Part shown: positions 33,101 to 45,100 of the stretch, piece by piece
Position numbering within the stretch: position 1 is the first letter of the stretch
How the letters are laid out: every line of letters begins with the position of its first letter
Origin: Rhea pennata
Taxonomy: Eukaryota > Chordata > Aves > Rheiformes > Rheidae
Length of the DNA stretch: 64,000 nt
NCBI RefSeq assembly: GCF_028389875.1
Contig: NC_084687.1
Span: forward strand, 5,926,157 to 5,990,156
Direction of reading: 5' to 3'
The notes under the pieces: model-generated
What the model saw: the letters and a program-made list of their open reading frames with translations, nothing else
What the model was told of the DNA's origin: nothing
Databases searched by the model: none
Translations under genes and position numbers: made by a program

Positions 33101-33963
33101 TGACCCCCCAAAGTCGGTGGGCGCCAGGTCCGACGCGATTCTGGAGCCGAGGGAGCGTTGGCTTCTCCTCTGGGCACGGCTGCGACGAACTGTGCGGAAA
33201 AACCTGCAGCACCATGGGAAAATATCTTTTTTTCCCCTTCATTTAAGTGTTATAATATATTTTATAAAATATTTTACTTGTTTCCTTCCTGTCTGTCGTT
33301 TCCCTTGCTCTGCTCATCCGCCTGAGAAGGCTGAAGCAACGTGCACAAGTCAGAAGCCTCTAAAAAGACATATTTGTGAGTTTTCTGGCTTTAAAAGTAA
33401 TTGTTTCACTTTCTTTTTGCAGCGGTGAGCAGAACCACATGACGGCAGCTTTTGCTTCCCGGCGGCAGCCGCCCCAGCGCCAGCTTGTCCTGCGGCAGAC
33501 CCGGCTGGGGCACCCGGAGGAGGGAGCCCGGTCGGACCTGCAGGCTGCGGGGGTGGCTAAAGCACCAGTCTGTTTTGCAGGGGGACAAACGCTGGCTGAG
33601 GGAAGCAGCTGGAGAAAACTGGGCTGGAAGCAACTGCGGGAAGTCAGGCGGGCCCCTTCCCTCCCCGCGGCTGAGCCGCAGCCTCCTAACGACGCTGATC
33701 TCCGTGATTTAAAGCTTCACTTGATTAAACTAACTTCGCTTCCGTAGCTGCAGCACGTGGTGAACTCTGTTACCTGGCGCTATCCTGCAAACGCCCCTGC
33801 GGAGCGCTGGAGCCCGGGGCGAGGGGCGGTCCGGGCACCCAGCACCCCGCGAGCGCCCGGCGGGCTGGCGCTCTGCCCGCTCGTCCCGGGGGCAGCGGAG
33901 GAGGAGGAACGCAGCCAGGCTTCAGCCGGCTCCGCTGCGATTAGCAACCTCATCCCCCCGACT

Positions 33964-33975
33964 GGGGAATTTTCC
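33964..33975. promoter_or_regulatory. IKBKE: NF-kB-like site upstream of IKBKE
   Basis: GGGGAATTTTCC contains GGAATTTTCC, a Rel-type kB decamer, 1.3 kb before the IKBKE start codon. IKBKE is known to be induced through NF-kB. The role here is inferred from the motif. Confidence 0.4.
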
Positions 33976-34489
33976 TATCGACTTTTGGATCCTCTCTGCC
34001 CTGCCAGACACCCAGCAGCGGTGTTCGCGGGTGCCCAGGCCTGGTCCCACCTGCTACTTGCCTGCGTGGGGCAGGTTTGTGGCTGGAGGATGCAGTTAGT
34101 CTGTTTTATTTGCGCTTGCTTCCTCTCTCCTGTTCTGTGCTTATTTTGGGCGGTCACGTTGCTTACCTGAGTCAGGGTCAGGCTCGCAGGCTGCCTCTGG
34201 CTCCAGGTCGCCCCGCAGAGCTCCAGCGCAGCGGTGGTCTCGGTGATGGGACCCAACTGAATTTGGGAACCCCCAAACATTACGGACATGTTTCATATTG
34301 ATTCAGTTTGGCTGAATATTTCTGTAGTGGTCCCAGGATGAGGAAATCCGTAGGAAACTGCGCTGAGAGCGTGGTGCTGTTGCACAAGCGAGAGGGTTTG
34401 GCCTGCGGCTCGGAGCCATCCTTGCAGCTGGACATGACAAACTTTGGTCGCTGCTACTTCTGCAAAGCAGCTTGTAAAGCTGAACTCGC

Positions 34490-36170
34490 CTCCCTGCAGA
34501 GCTGCAGAGGCGGCGCGGACGAAGCCCGGCTCTCACTGGCCGTCTCCGCGCCGGACCCTTCCCGGTGCGATGGGACCACCCTCGGGAGCACCCAGGGGCT
34601 ATGCAAAAGCAAGGGTGTGGCTGGAGCCCTTTGTGGTGGCGTCGTGGCTTGCAGCACTGGCCTGAGGTCCTGGCAACTCCGGCCTCCCCTCGTTCCTGCC
34701 CCGGGCTGGGCCGGGGGGGTCTCCCGGTGCTCAGCACCGTTTGCCGTCAGCAGCGTCCGTCCTGCCCCCGGGAGGCTGCGGCTGCCCGGCGTCGCCCGGT
34801 GAATCAGCGGAGCTGGCCCCGGGAGGCTGCGCGGGAGCGGGGACGGCTGCAACTTGGGGAATTTTTCGTCTCCGAGCAGGAAGCCGAGCGTTTCCTCCTC
34901 TGCCCGCCGCCGCGGTGCTTGCAGGGCTGGTTTTGCAATGCTATAGGCCTCGGCTGCCGCGGGGGAGGCGCCTCGCGCCGCCCTCCAGCGCCGCGGCCCT
35001 TCGCTCCCTCTGCAGCTGTCGGGGTCGCGCTGCCGGTGCGGGCGGACGGGTCGCGGCGGCGGGGCGCTGCGGGCAGAGCGGGCAGCTCCGTCCCCGCCGC
35101 CCATGCTCGGCCCCGCGCCGCCCCTGCGGGGTTGCCGGGAGAGCAGGAGGGCTCGGGGGCAGCCGAGCGGGGCGGCGTTCCCCTCCCCGCCGGGGCGGCA
35201 GAGCCGAGCGCCGGCGGCCGGGACGGGTTCGCGTCTCCCGCAGCGCCGGGGAGCGGCGCCGGGCCGGAGATGCAGAGCACCCCCAACTACCTCTGGCACG
35301 CCGAGGACGTGCTGGGCCAGGGAGCCACGGCCTGCGTGTACAAGGCGCGCAACAAGGTGAGCCGGGGGCGCGGCGGCGTGGCGCGGGCTGAGGTCGGCGA
35401 GCGCCGTGCCGCGCCGTGCCGTGCCTGCGCGACGCTCCCACGGGTCGCCGCGGGGAGGCCGTTTTAGGGGGAACGCCCGGCGGTTTTGGAAACCCCGTCC
35501 GCGCCGGATTTGCGTTTTTCATGCAAACGCTTGCAGGGATTGGAAAAGGGGGTCTCGGTCCGCCCGGCCGCCGAGGCGCGTTAGGCGAGCTGCCTCCGCC
35601 CGGGCGAGGGCAGAGACTCGGCCTCGAGGGCGGTTTGAAAACGCTTCTCTGCTACGAGGAGCGGGCAGGGAGCTGGCGGCCGCAGACCTAGCCATAAACG
35701 TTTTACAGAACTGAGTAAACATGTTTGCATAAAGCGCACGAGCTTCTGAGACAGGAAGCAGGCGAGGTGCATGCCGCTGTCTGGGGTTTGCAGCGGCGGA
35801 GGCGAAGGCTGAGGGCGGCTAAGAGAACAACTGCTGCGGCCGCGCTTCGCTTTCAAAGCTGGGCCGTGCCAGCGGGGACGGAGCCCCGTTTCCAGGACGG
35901 GGCTGCGCGGGGGCGTCGGGCTGGGCGGTCGCTGGGAACCGAATCAAGGAGTGAGCCAGCCCGTGCAGGGGCTCTGGGCGACTGGCCCCTCCGAGCCGTG
36001 GAAAAGCTCCCCTTTCGCTCTGGCTCCGTTTTTCCTCTCCCACGAGGAAACCGAGCAGCTTCCCACGTCTCCCCACCGGGCCTGCGGCTGTGGGGAGCCC
36101 CGCGTGACTCCCGTCCTGCACCTTCACCCGCTTCTCTCCAGGTGAGGCCGATGCAGGGGGCAAACGACAG
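34490..36170. promoter_or_regulatory. IKBKE: CpG island over the first IKBKE coding exon
   Basis: Extremely GC- and CpG-rich sequence flanks the start codon at 35270 and extends into intron 1. It is a plausible promoter for a transcript starting close to the first coding exon. Long open frames on both strands here are composition artefacts. Confidence 0.6.
35270..35356 (+). CDS. IKBKE: IKBKE first coding exon
   Basis: Encodes residues 1-29: [20 protein letters not shown] and ACVYKARNK, including the glycine-rich ATP loop. The donor is AAG|gtgagc. The ATG context is ggagATGc. It sits inside a CpG island. Confidence 0.95.
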
Positions 36171-39100
36171 CGTTTCCACCTCAGTTTTTCTTGCTCTCTC
36201 CTCCCTTTTTGTCCAGAAATCAGGAGAGCTGGTTGCTGTGAAGGTCTTCAATAACGCCAGCTACCTCAGGCCGCAGGAGGTTCAGATGAGGGAGTTTGAG
36301 ATGCTGAGGAAGCTGAACCATAAGAACATTGTCAAGTTATTTGCTGTGGAGGAGACGGTAAGTCCGACCTCAGCTCGGAAAGCAGCGGTGCCAGCTTCAC
36401 CAGTACCGGCTCGGGGACTTGGTTTAGAGCTGCAGATAGACGAGGCCTCTCTTTGCAGCACTTACTCCAGCAGCTGCTTCTCCTCCCGCCTCTGTCCTAT
36501 TTGCGTCGTTATCAAACCTTTCCCAGCCCTTTGGCATTAGGGGGACCAGGGGTGTCGAGGAAGCTGAGCGCTGAAGTGACTTGCTGAAGGGACAGACTAG
36601 GCGGGTAGCACAGCTGGGAAGAACCCAGGTGTCCTCACCTTTGGTGACTCTTCACAGCTGCTCAGTGCTGCTCCTCTCTCCCTGGAAGCTGATACAGTGT
36701 CCCCGACCTGTGCGGTCCCCATCGTTCTTTTAGGGTTGGGGTTGTGTTGAGCATCTCTTCGGGAGGAGAGCTGTGCCTGTCCGTGTTCTTCAGTGCTTCT
36801 CCAGTTGTATCCTGGTTTGTCTGAGTAGGAGGAACCCATGGACCTCCTGACCAAGGATAGGGTCCTGATCTGCTTGGTGTGGGAAAGGCCACGCAGACTG
36901 GGATGGAGGCCAGGGCGTTGTCACTGAGAGCTTCCTTACTGGGATGCCACTGCTAGACTGCCTCTCTTCTGTGCTCCCTAATGCAGGGAACCAGCAAGCA
37001 GAAGGTGCTGGTGATGGAGTACTGCTCGAGCGGGAGCTTGCTGAACATGCTGGAAGATCCAGCCAATGCCTTTGGCTTGTCTGAGTCTGAGTTTCTCATA
37101 GTCCTGCAGTGTGTTGGTGAGTATCAGAGCTGTGACAGTCCCCTGCTCATCCTACTTGAGGCAGGTGACCTGTTAGCAGCTGTCCGTCACTGTGAACCCA
37201 GGCGTGGTGAGAGCTGGTGACCCAGACCTGTGTGGGGCCAGGCCTTCGCAGTATCCTGCTGCCGTCAGCAGTGCCAGTGGAAGTGCATAGGCATCAGCCC
37301 GAGGCTGTTGGATGTCGGGACTGTCGGTGTGACCGGCCTGCTTGAGCACGTCAGAAATTGCACCTCCAAAAGGGCGCTAATTCTGAAGTTGTTGCTTTCC
37401 GAAGAAGCCGGAGGATTTCTCTTTACAGACCTCTCCTCTAGGAAGCAGTGGTGGCCAACGGGCTGTGTCCCGAGACCAGAGGAGCATGAGGGCATTGCCT
37501 TACTGTGCGCTCATCCCCCCTCTCTGTTCTCCCAAAGTCATGTTGGTCCTGGTTGACGTGAAAGCTGCCCTGGGGGCTGTTTCTCTCTCCAGTCCTGCTA
37601 ACACTACTGCATTTTAATCAAATCCATCTTGAGCAACTGATCTGGCTCTACCCACAAATACTATCTTCCCATTTTGTTCCTAGTGGCAGGAATGAACCAC
37701 CTCCGTGAGAATGGTATTGTCCACAGAGACATCAAGCCTGGGAACATCATGCGACTGATGGGAGAAGATGGGCAGAGCATCTATAAACTGACGGATTTTG
37801 GGGCTGCCCGAGAGCTGGATGATGATGAAAAGTTTGTGTCCCTCTATGGGACAGAGGAATATCTTGTGAGTACAGCACGTCACCGTTCTGCTGACCCTGG
37901 GAGTCCTGGGGGAAAGTGCTACTTGCGCTAACACACTGGAGGCCAAACTCCATTCCCCGAGTCAGATTTGAGACACCTGGTTTAGAGAAGGGAGGAGAAA
38001 CTGGGTTTCTCGTGTAATCCTCATGGATTGATAAAAGGCTTCTTATCAGCACAGATTAACATGCATGGCATGGAAGTCAGTCTCCATCTCACCATCCAAC
38101 AGCTGAAGGAACTTTTAGAGGTAACAAGTGATATGGAGAGGCAAGCTTGAAAGGGGCCAGACTTTCAGAGAAGGGTGCTCAGCATTTTCATTATAAAGTT
38201 AAAGGAGATACTTTACGTTGAGGATCCAGACGGAGAAGCCAGCATGATCAGAAAGGTTTAAATCTCATCATCCAAGGTTTGACACTTGCTGTAAGCCTTG
38301 TGGATCCATCGGCAGTCTGTGCTCTCTGCTTCATCCCTTTAGCACCCAGATATGTACGAGAGAGCAGTTTTGCGGAAACCTCAGCAGAAGGCTTATGGTG
38401 TGACTGTGGATCTGTGGAGCATCGGGGTGACCTTCTACCATGCTGCCACTGGCAGCCTCCCCTTCATCCCCTTTGGTGGACCGCGCAGGAACAAAGAGAT
38501 CATGTAGGTAGCACACCCAGTGAGGCAGCAGTTTCGAAGGGCTCCATGCTGCTGGCCTGGGTGACGCTGGGGCTGTAATTGATGGCTGGAATTCTCAGAG
38601 GAGAACTTGGCAGAGGATGAGCGTGTGTGAGCCCACATGCTTCAGCTGCAGAGCTCTGGTGTACCATGATGCCAGCCTGTGACAGCTCTGCCATTGCTGC
38701 GTCCCACCACAGCCAGAAGATCCCAGGCCCCCTAGATGGATTGCATCCACATACAAGGTTGTTGGACTTAATACTAGAACTGTGTTTTAGCTTCCTGCAC
38801 TGCACTGGGTTGTTGGCATGTTTTCTCCATTTATTTTTTCTTCTCATAAGTCGTGGTTTCCTCAGTCCATTCATACTGCTGCCTCTTCCCCTTTTTTGCA
38901 CCCTCACATCCATTTGCTGCACCCAAGGGATGTAATATCTGGATGGACATCACTGAGCCTGGGTCATCAGCAAGGATAAATCAACCCACTTCCTTTCAAC
39001 AGGTACAAAATTACCACGGAGAAACCTCCTGGAGCCATCGCAGGGGTCCAGAGGCAGGAGAACGGGACCATCGAGTGGAGTTACGAGCTGCCCGCCACAT

Positions 39101-42100
39101 GCCGACTCTCTGTGTGAGTGTCCCTTGCCAGGGTGGCCAGCGTTCCCCTTGGGCCACCAAACCTTTGGATCATATCATAAATCCTGCGTCCTTGCACAGC
39201 CGCACTGATGGCAGAGGGTAGCTAATCTCAGTCACACTGTGTGTGAATTCTTCACAAGGAAAAACAGCTTTTCATCTGGGAGTTGCACAGCTCTTTGACC
39301 AGAGATGGTCCTGCTTTTACAGGTGCAAGAAAGGGGGCATAAAACAGGGCAGTGACTCATTTGGTACAGAGACCTGGTTGCAGAACAGGGGCAGAACTCC
39401 AGTCCCAGGCCCTGCACATCAGCACGTTTATGGCTAAGGGTTTCTTTTTCCAGCATGTAAAAACAACTCTTCTCGTCTTCCTCTTGTTGCTGCAGGGGGC
39501 TGAAGGTCCAGCTTATACCAATTTTGGCTAATATCCTGGAGGCAGATCAGGAGAAATGCTGGGGATTTGACCAGTTCTTTGCAGAAACTAGTGATATTTT
39601 GCACAGGATCGTGGTTGATGTCTTCTCCCTGCAGCAGGCTTCCTTGCATCGCATTTACATCCACTCCCACAACACGTAAGGACGCCTCCGGAAAGGCCTT
39701 GGGAAAGCGAACGTGGGTGTTGAACGCGGGAGCGGGGAGCCTCAGCTCCTCATTTCACTGTGTGAACTGGGGGGAAGCACTGGTTCTCTTTGCACCATAG
39801 GTAAAGCTGGTTAAGCAAAACACCCCCTCCCTGCCAAACAGCATGAAAAAATGGGTGCAAAGCAGCGTTCCCCAGGCTGTATATTAGCTGTGAGCTGCTG
39901 GTGGTCGGCAGTGGCTAGCACGTGCTGAGGGTGGCCCGGAGCGTCCCAGCGAGACTGTCGGAGAGGCCTGCTGACCCTGTGGGATGTTTTGGCATGGGAA
40001 GACCATGGCAGCCTGCTAAAGCAGCAGAAATCTGAGTGCTCACCTCGTTTCTCATTCCCTATCCTTTCTTTTCTTTCTTTTTTTTTTTTTCTTTTTTTTG
40101 CATTTTAGTACCAGCAAATTTTTAGACGCTGTCTTCAAACAAACAAATATAGCCCCTCACCACCAAGAATATTTTTTTGAAGGCCATCTGTTTGAGTTGG
40201 ATCCTAACCTACAAGCTCATAATTTCTGCAAGACCACGGAGGATAACCCTCTGACCTTGCTGAGCGCTGAGCCAGAAGACCTGGTAGGAGTGAGATACCG
40301 AGATCGTGAGTACCCGCAGCTGTGCGACGCATCGGGTGCCCCCTGCCCCGGCAGGCAGCTGAGCCTCCGGCCGGCGGCTGCCGTAAGAGAGATTTGCCTG
40401 AGTTACCCTCCTAACCCTGAGTTACCCTCCTTCCCGGGCGCTCGCGGAGCCCAGCACGGCAGGGGTTGGGGCGCGCATGCGGGATCGGGAGGTCGCAGGC
40501 TCGGTTCCCCCCGGAGCAGGCAGGAGATGTCATGTGGATCCGTGGGAGATCACCCCCCGAGGTCCGGCCCCCTCCTGCCACGCTCCACCTCTGCTGTGGG
40601 TCTCTTTGCAGCGGCGCTCGAGTTCCCCAAGTTTGCCCCCAAGGTGGACGTTGTAGCCGACTGCGGCACGGCGAAGGTAGGTGTGGGGCCGCCCCGCCGC
40701 CCCCCGGGCAGCGCCGGGGCAGGCGCCGGCAGGGCTCTTTGCCTTGCAGAGCGCCGTGGGCGCCGCGCACCAGACGCTGTGGATCGCCCGCTCGCTGCTG
40801 CGCTGCCAGGAGCTCACGCGGAGGGGGCTGCACTGGGTCGCGTAAGTGCCGACAGCCCCCGCGCGTTCTGCACCCTCCCGCTTCGCGGGAGCTTTGTGCT
40901 AAGAGTTTAACCCGAAAACACGGTGTTTCCAAGTCCTGGGCCGGGCAGCGCGGCATCACCGCGCATCCTTACTCGTCGCACTGCTGCGAGGGTCCTTGGA
41001 GCAATGCAACGAGCTGGAGCTTCTCCCGCACCAGTGCTACGTGTGCAAGGACAGGACGGACAGGGAGAGCTAGCTGAGGACCTCCAGGAGAGCACCACTC
41101 GGTGTCGAGAGGGTGCTCCTGTCCCCACTTGCATCCTTTGAGTCACTGTTTCCAGTTCAGGAGATGCTGAGGAGTACAGCATTATTATTATTATTATTAT
41201 TATTGTGCATTTTCACTGTCCTATTGGGTAAGACCTTCTCGCGTTGTGCCTGGGCAGTGCCTGGCAGGAAAGGGCCCTGATACCACATCATTGCACCCAT
41301 TTTTCGTGTGCATTCCCAAGGAGAGCTGCAAGCACCGAGCTGGGATTGGAGGGATGTCCAGCTGCCGAGCGCCAGCCGGCTCCGGAGCCACGTCTGGCTG
41401 CTGGGAGCACGCGTTGGACTGGCTGTTTTCTCCGTTGGCAGCGGCAACCTGAAGACTGAGTGCTCGAGGCTTCTGGAGCAGAGAAGAGGAGCCGTTTCGC
41501 TGCTCACCTGCCTGCAGCTCGCCGAGGTGAAGACCCGCGCGCTGTAAGTGAGGCTCCACGAGGTCGGCGTCGCGGTCGCGCGGGCCCGGGGCCGGCGTCC
41601 CTGCGCCCAGCGCGGAGGAGGACGCGTGCGGCTTTCTGCTGCCTCGCGAACCCGGAGGCTGCCGTGGCCAGCGGCCCGTTGCAGATAAGATGCGGCACTC
41701 TCAAAGGTGCCTGGATAATCAGAAATAACGAAAATTCCAGGGATAAACTGGTAGGTGGGACGTAAAAGGGTTTTCCACTGCGTGTGGAGACTAGGAAATG
41801 AGCCACCCGGGTTTTCCTCGCCCTTAGCTTGGTCTCATGAGCGTTCATCAGACGCTGAATTACAGGGAGCCCTCGGACGATCCTAGCGCGTACCAAATGC
41901 ATCCGGTGCCGCCAGCGCTGCCTCGGGGCAATCCAAGCGTTATCTCACATCACCCACAGCTGTATTGCTCCTGCTTTTTCTCTTTTGTTGTTGCTGTAAT
42001 GGAAAATGCTGAACTGTTGGATTCTTGTTCCCCGTTCGTTTCAATTTAGGAAGCCTCTTAATTTCCGTATCCTCTAAAACGGTTCGGCCGCGGGGTTCCC

Positions 42101-45100
42101 GCTGGTTTCAGCGGGGCGCGAGCAGGGCTGTAACTCCAGGATCGCTGGCGCCGTGCCTGGGTGCACCGCGTCCGGCCTGTTTCCTGTTCAAGGCACTTTT
42201 GCTTTCCGGCTTCTGGCAGGTACGAGACCGTTCCTGGAGACGGCGGGACGCCGGCGCTGAAGGAGCTGAGCGGGGCGAAGGCAAGGCTGCAGGCGGTGAG
42301 TGCCGGCGCACGGGTCCGGGGCCGGCTGCGCGAAGGACCTGCCCCAGCGCCTCCTTCCCCTCCGCAGGTGGCGGAGGATCTCTCGCAGTGCTCCCACGAC
42401 ATCTTCGACTGTCAGGGCACGCTGGACGGCGTTTTGGCTGAGCTGCTGGAGCGCAGGCGGCAGGCACACGCGGACAGAAGGTTTGCAGAGCCAGCTTTAC
42501 TGAAACCGCTGTCAGCGTTTTGACGCTTTCCGACGCGGTCCGGTGGATGTTGCCGCGTGGCCGCAAGGCTCCTCGTACGCGCGGCTGTTAAGAGCCCTTT
42601 GCACGCGCGTGACGGTGCCTGGTGGAGCCCTTGCGCGGGTCTGCTCACGGCGCGCTCGCGTTTCACGCCGAAGTGCTCCCTCGCAGCAGCAGCTGCGCCG
42701 CGGCACCGCTCCTGATGCAGCGCGCTGCCGCGTCGTTTCCGTTCCCCATCGCAGTGCTTTCTGCAAAGGCGTTGGTGTTGGGAGAAAGAAAATTGGAAAG
42801 CTTCAAGGTTGGCATCGCCTTCGCCAGCAGTCCTCTGCACGGTTTTATTGTACTCTCCCTTTCTACTGGTTAAAAAAAACGGTTTGAGGAACAGAGCTAG
42901 AAATACCACTGGGCTCTAGACCTGGACCACACGGCCCTTGCAGACACAGCTCTCTTCTAACATTGCCATCTGTCTCTGTTTAAGCTCTTGGAGCAATTCA
43001 AACCCAACTTCTTGGGGAAGGGAGGACCGAGGGGATAGAGCGGTACTGTGTAGATACTCACTGGCTTTAGTCCCTGGCCTTCAGCTTCAGAAATGCTTCA
43101 GAGATGCAGCTGCCCCTGCTGTTGACAGGGGCAGTTTGCTGAATTACAGAGTGGTGGGGACGTGTTACGGTGCCAGTGAAGCTTGGTCTGAATAATATCG
43201 GTACTGCTTGGGTCTGGATAGCCGGGGCAGCCGTGCTGAGAAGGTGATGCCCACGCGGAGGTGCAGTCGCGGCGCGGATGTCCCAGCCGGGGGTGCACGG
43301 CGTGGACGCCCGTTCTGCCGTCAGCCTCCTGCTGAAGTCTCTGTCCCCCTCTCACAGCGTCCGGCAGATCGAGTGCTGCCTGGAGAAGATGCAGCTCATA
43401 CACAAGCAGTTCAAGAAGGCCAGGACGTGTCCGCGTAAGTCGCGGGTGACGGCGGCTCTCGCGAGCCTGGAAGAGCATCTCTTGCCTCCGCAGCAGCAAT
43501 GGCCTGGTGCAAAAAATAGTTATTTCAATTTACTGTGTCTAGCAGTTGTCTCTGTGCCATGACAATAACCCTGGGGCTGCAGCTGCCGCTGCCTCCAAGG
43601 CACCCCGGGGGTGATCTCACGGTGCCCCGTGAAGTCACCCGCTTGTCGGGTTATGAACAGGAAAACGTGCAGAGTTGCTTCCCGGCGCGTGACCGGTGTC
43701 TCTCCTCCCCCCAGGGCTGGGCTATAACGAGGAGCAGATACACAAGCTGGATAAGTGAGTACCAACCCTGTCCCCCGGCTAGGGTCACCAGCCCAAAATC
43801 GAGGCCGGCTAGGGGTTTTTGCGTTCCTTGTTGAATCGTAAGAAGACGTGAAAGGTTTCCGGGCCGTTAGCGCTGGGAGCAGGCACCTGCAGAAGGCGCC
43901 TGTGGCCGCTCGTTGCTGCAGGCCTTTTCATAGCGAAATTTTTCCAGCTGCAAACCATTTCAGGGAAAGATGTGAGAAAACCTGCGCACATCTGGGGGCA
44001 GCGAGTTTGCTGTTGGGTCTAAATCCCTGTGTGGGGCTGCGAGGAATGAGCCCATTTCAGGCTGTCTGTTCCCCCAACACTTCGCTCGGTTTATGGCTCA
44101 CTCACTGAGATGCGGATTTAGGAAGTGTCCTTGTCTGGGAAAGTGCTTACATATACACTTAATTTTCAGTGGGAGTTAAGTGTCTGAGCATCTTTTATAC
44201 CTTTACAAATTCTCCTGGTAGCTTCCACGGAAGCCAGGGGAGTTTAACACGTGCAAAGAATAAAACATGCACTTTAATATTTACTAGGGGTAATGAAATA
44301 TAACAGGCTGATCCTTTCTCTTAACTGATCTTTACACTAACCTTGGGCACGTGCCTTAAACCATATGGCAAAGATTTCTCAAATGCGGTTTCCAGAGGAC
44401 CTGACCACCTGGTCCTGCAGCCCTTTCAGAAAACCTCCCGCTTTTGACTGCTCTCCTTGTCTTCGTCTGGATTTGTTTTATCTTTAATGCTGAAGCAAAA
44501 TTCATTGCTGAATGTCCAACCCCTCGTGCTCCATTTTGGAGCCTGCTTCAGGCCTCCGGTTATTTGAACCATGGTGTTTATTTTCATGCATATGAAGAAA
44601 TAACACTTGTTCCTTCCCGGCTTTCTCCCTCCGGTCCTTAGGGTGAATTTAGGACATTTGGCCAGGAAGGTTCTGCTGATTTTCCAGGATGACTGTGTGC
44701 AGAAGTACCAAGAGGTCCTGGCTCTTCACGGGAGCAGAATGAGGTACCAGCCCGGGCTCAGCCCTTCCCGTGGGTCGCACCGCCGGGCTTTGGGGTGCTC
44801 CTTTCTTTGCAACGAGAGCTGCCAGCATGTCCTGTGCATGCAGACCCAAGGGGGTCCCAGGGGTGGAGGAAAGGGGCTTCCCATCACCCTCAAATGACCT
44901 CTCTGGGCTCCTGGTGCTCTCCGGTATTGGGTGGAGAAGATGTAGGTACCTGCTGCGGAGGGACTCATAAAGCGATAGAAAGACCGTAGAGAAGCAGCTC
45001 TACACGACTGAAGAAAAACTCTGTGTACTCTGGTCCTTATCCTGCGACTTGTATTTTCTGCTCTGTTGTTCTAACATTTAAAAAAGCCCAAATGCTGCCA

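Larger units (their letters stand above)
31696..35269 (+). other. SRGAP2-IKBKE intergenic and IKBKE 5' region
   Basis: GC-rich, CpG-dense sequence at 31727-33200 and again from about 33430, with a short AT-rich gap near 33220-33420. IKBKE usually has a non-coding first exon (family knowledge). A possible one ends at 31977 before a gtgagc donor. Possible acceptors before the start codon are at 35015 (ttcgctccctctgcag) and 35243 (gcgtctcccgcag). No protein-coding gene is convincing here. Confidence 0.55.

Noticed and set aside
34454..35522. Long minus-strand open frames over the first IKBKE exon
   Set aside because: Antisense shadows of a CpG island made of Arg, Pro and Ala codons.
40463..40520. 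tRNA-like B-box-looking stretch in an IKBKE intron
   Set aside because: ggctcggttcc resembles a B box only loosely. No A box at the right distance and no cloverleaf pairing could be drawn.
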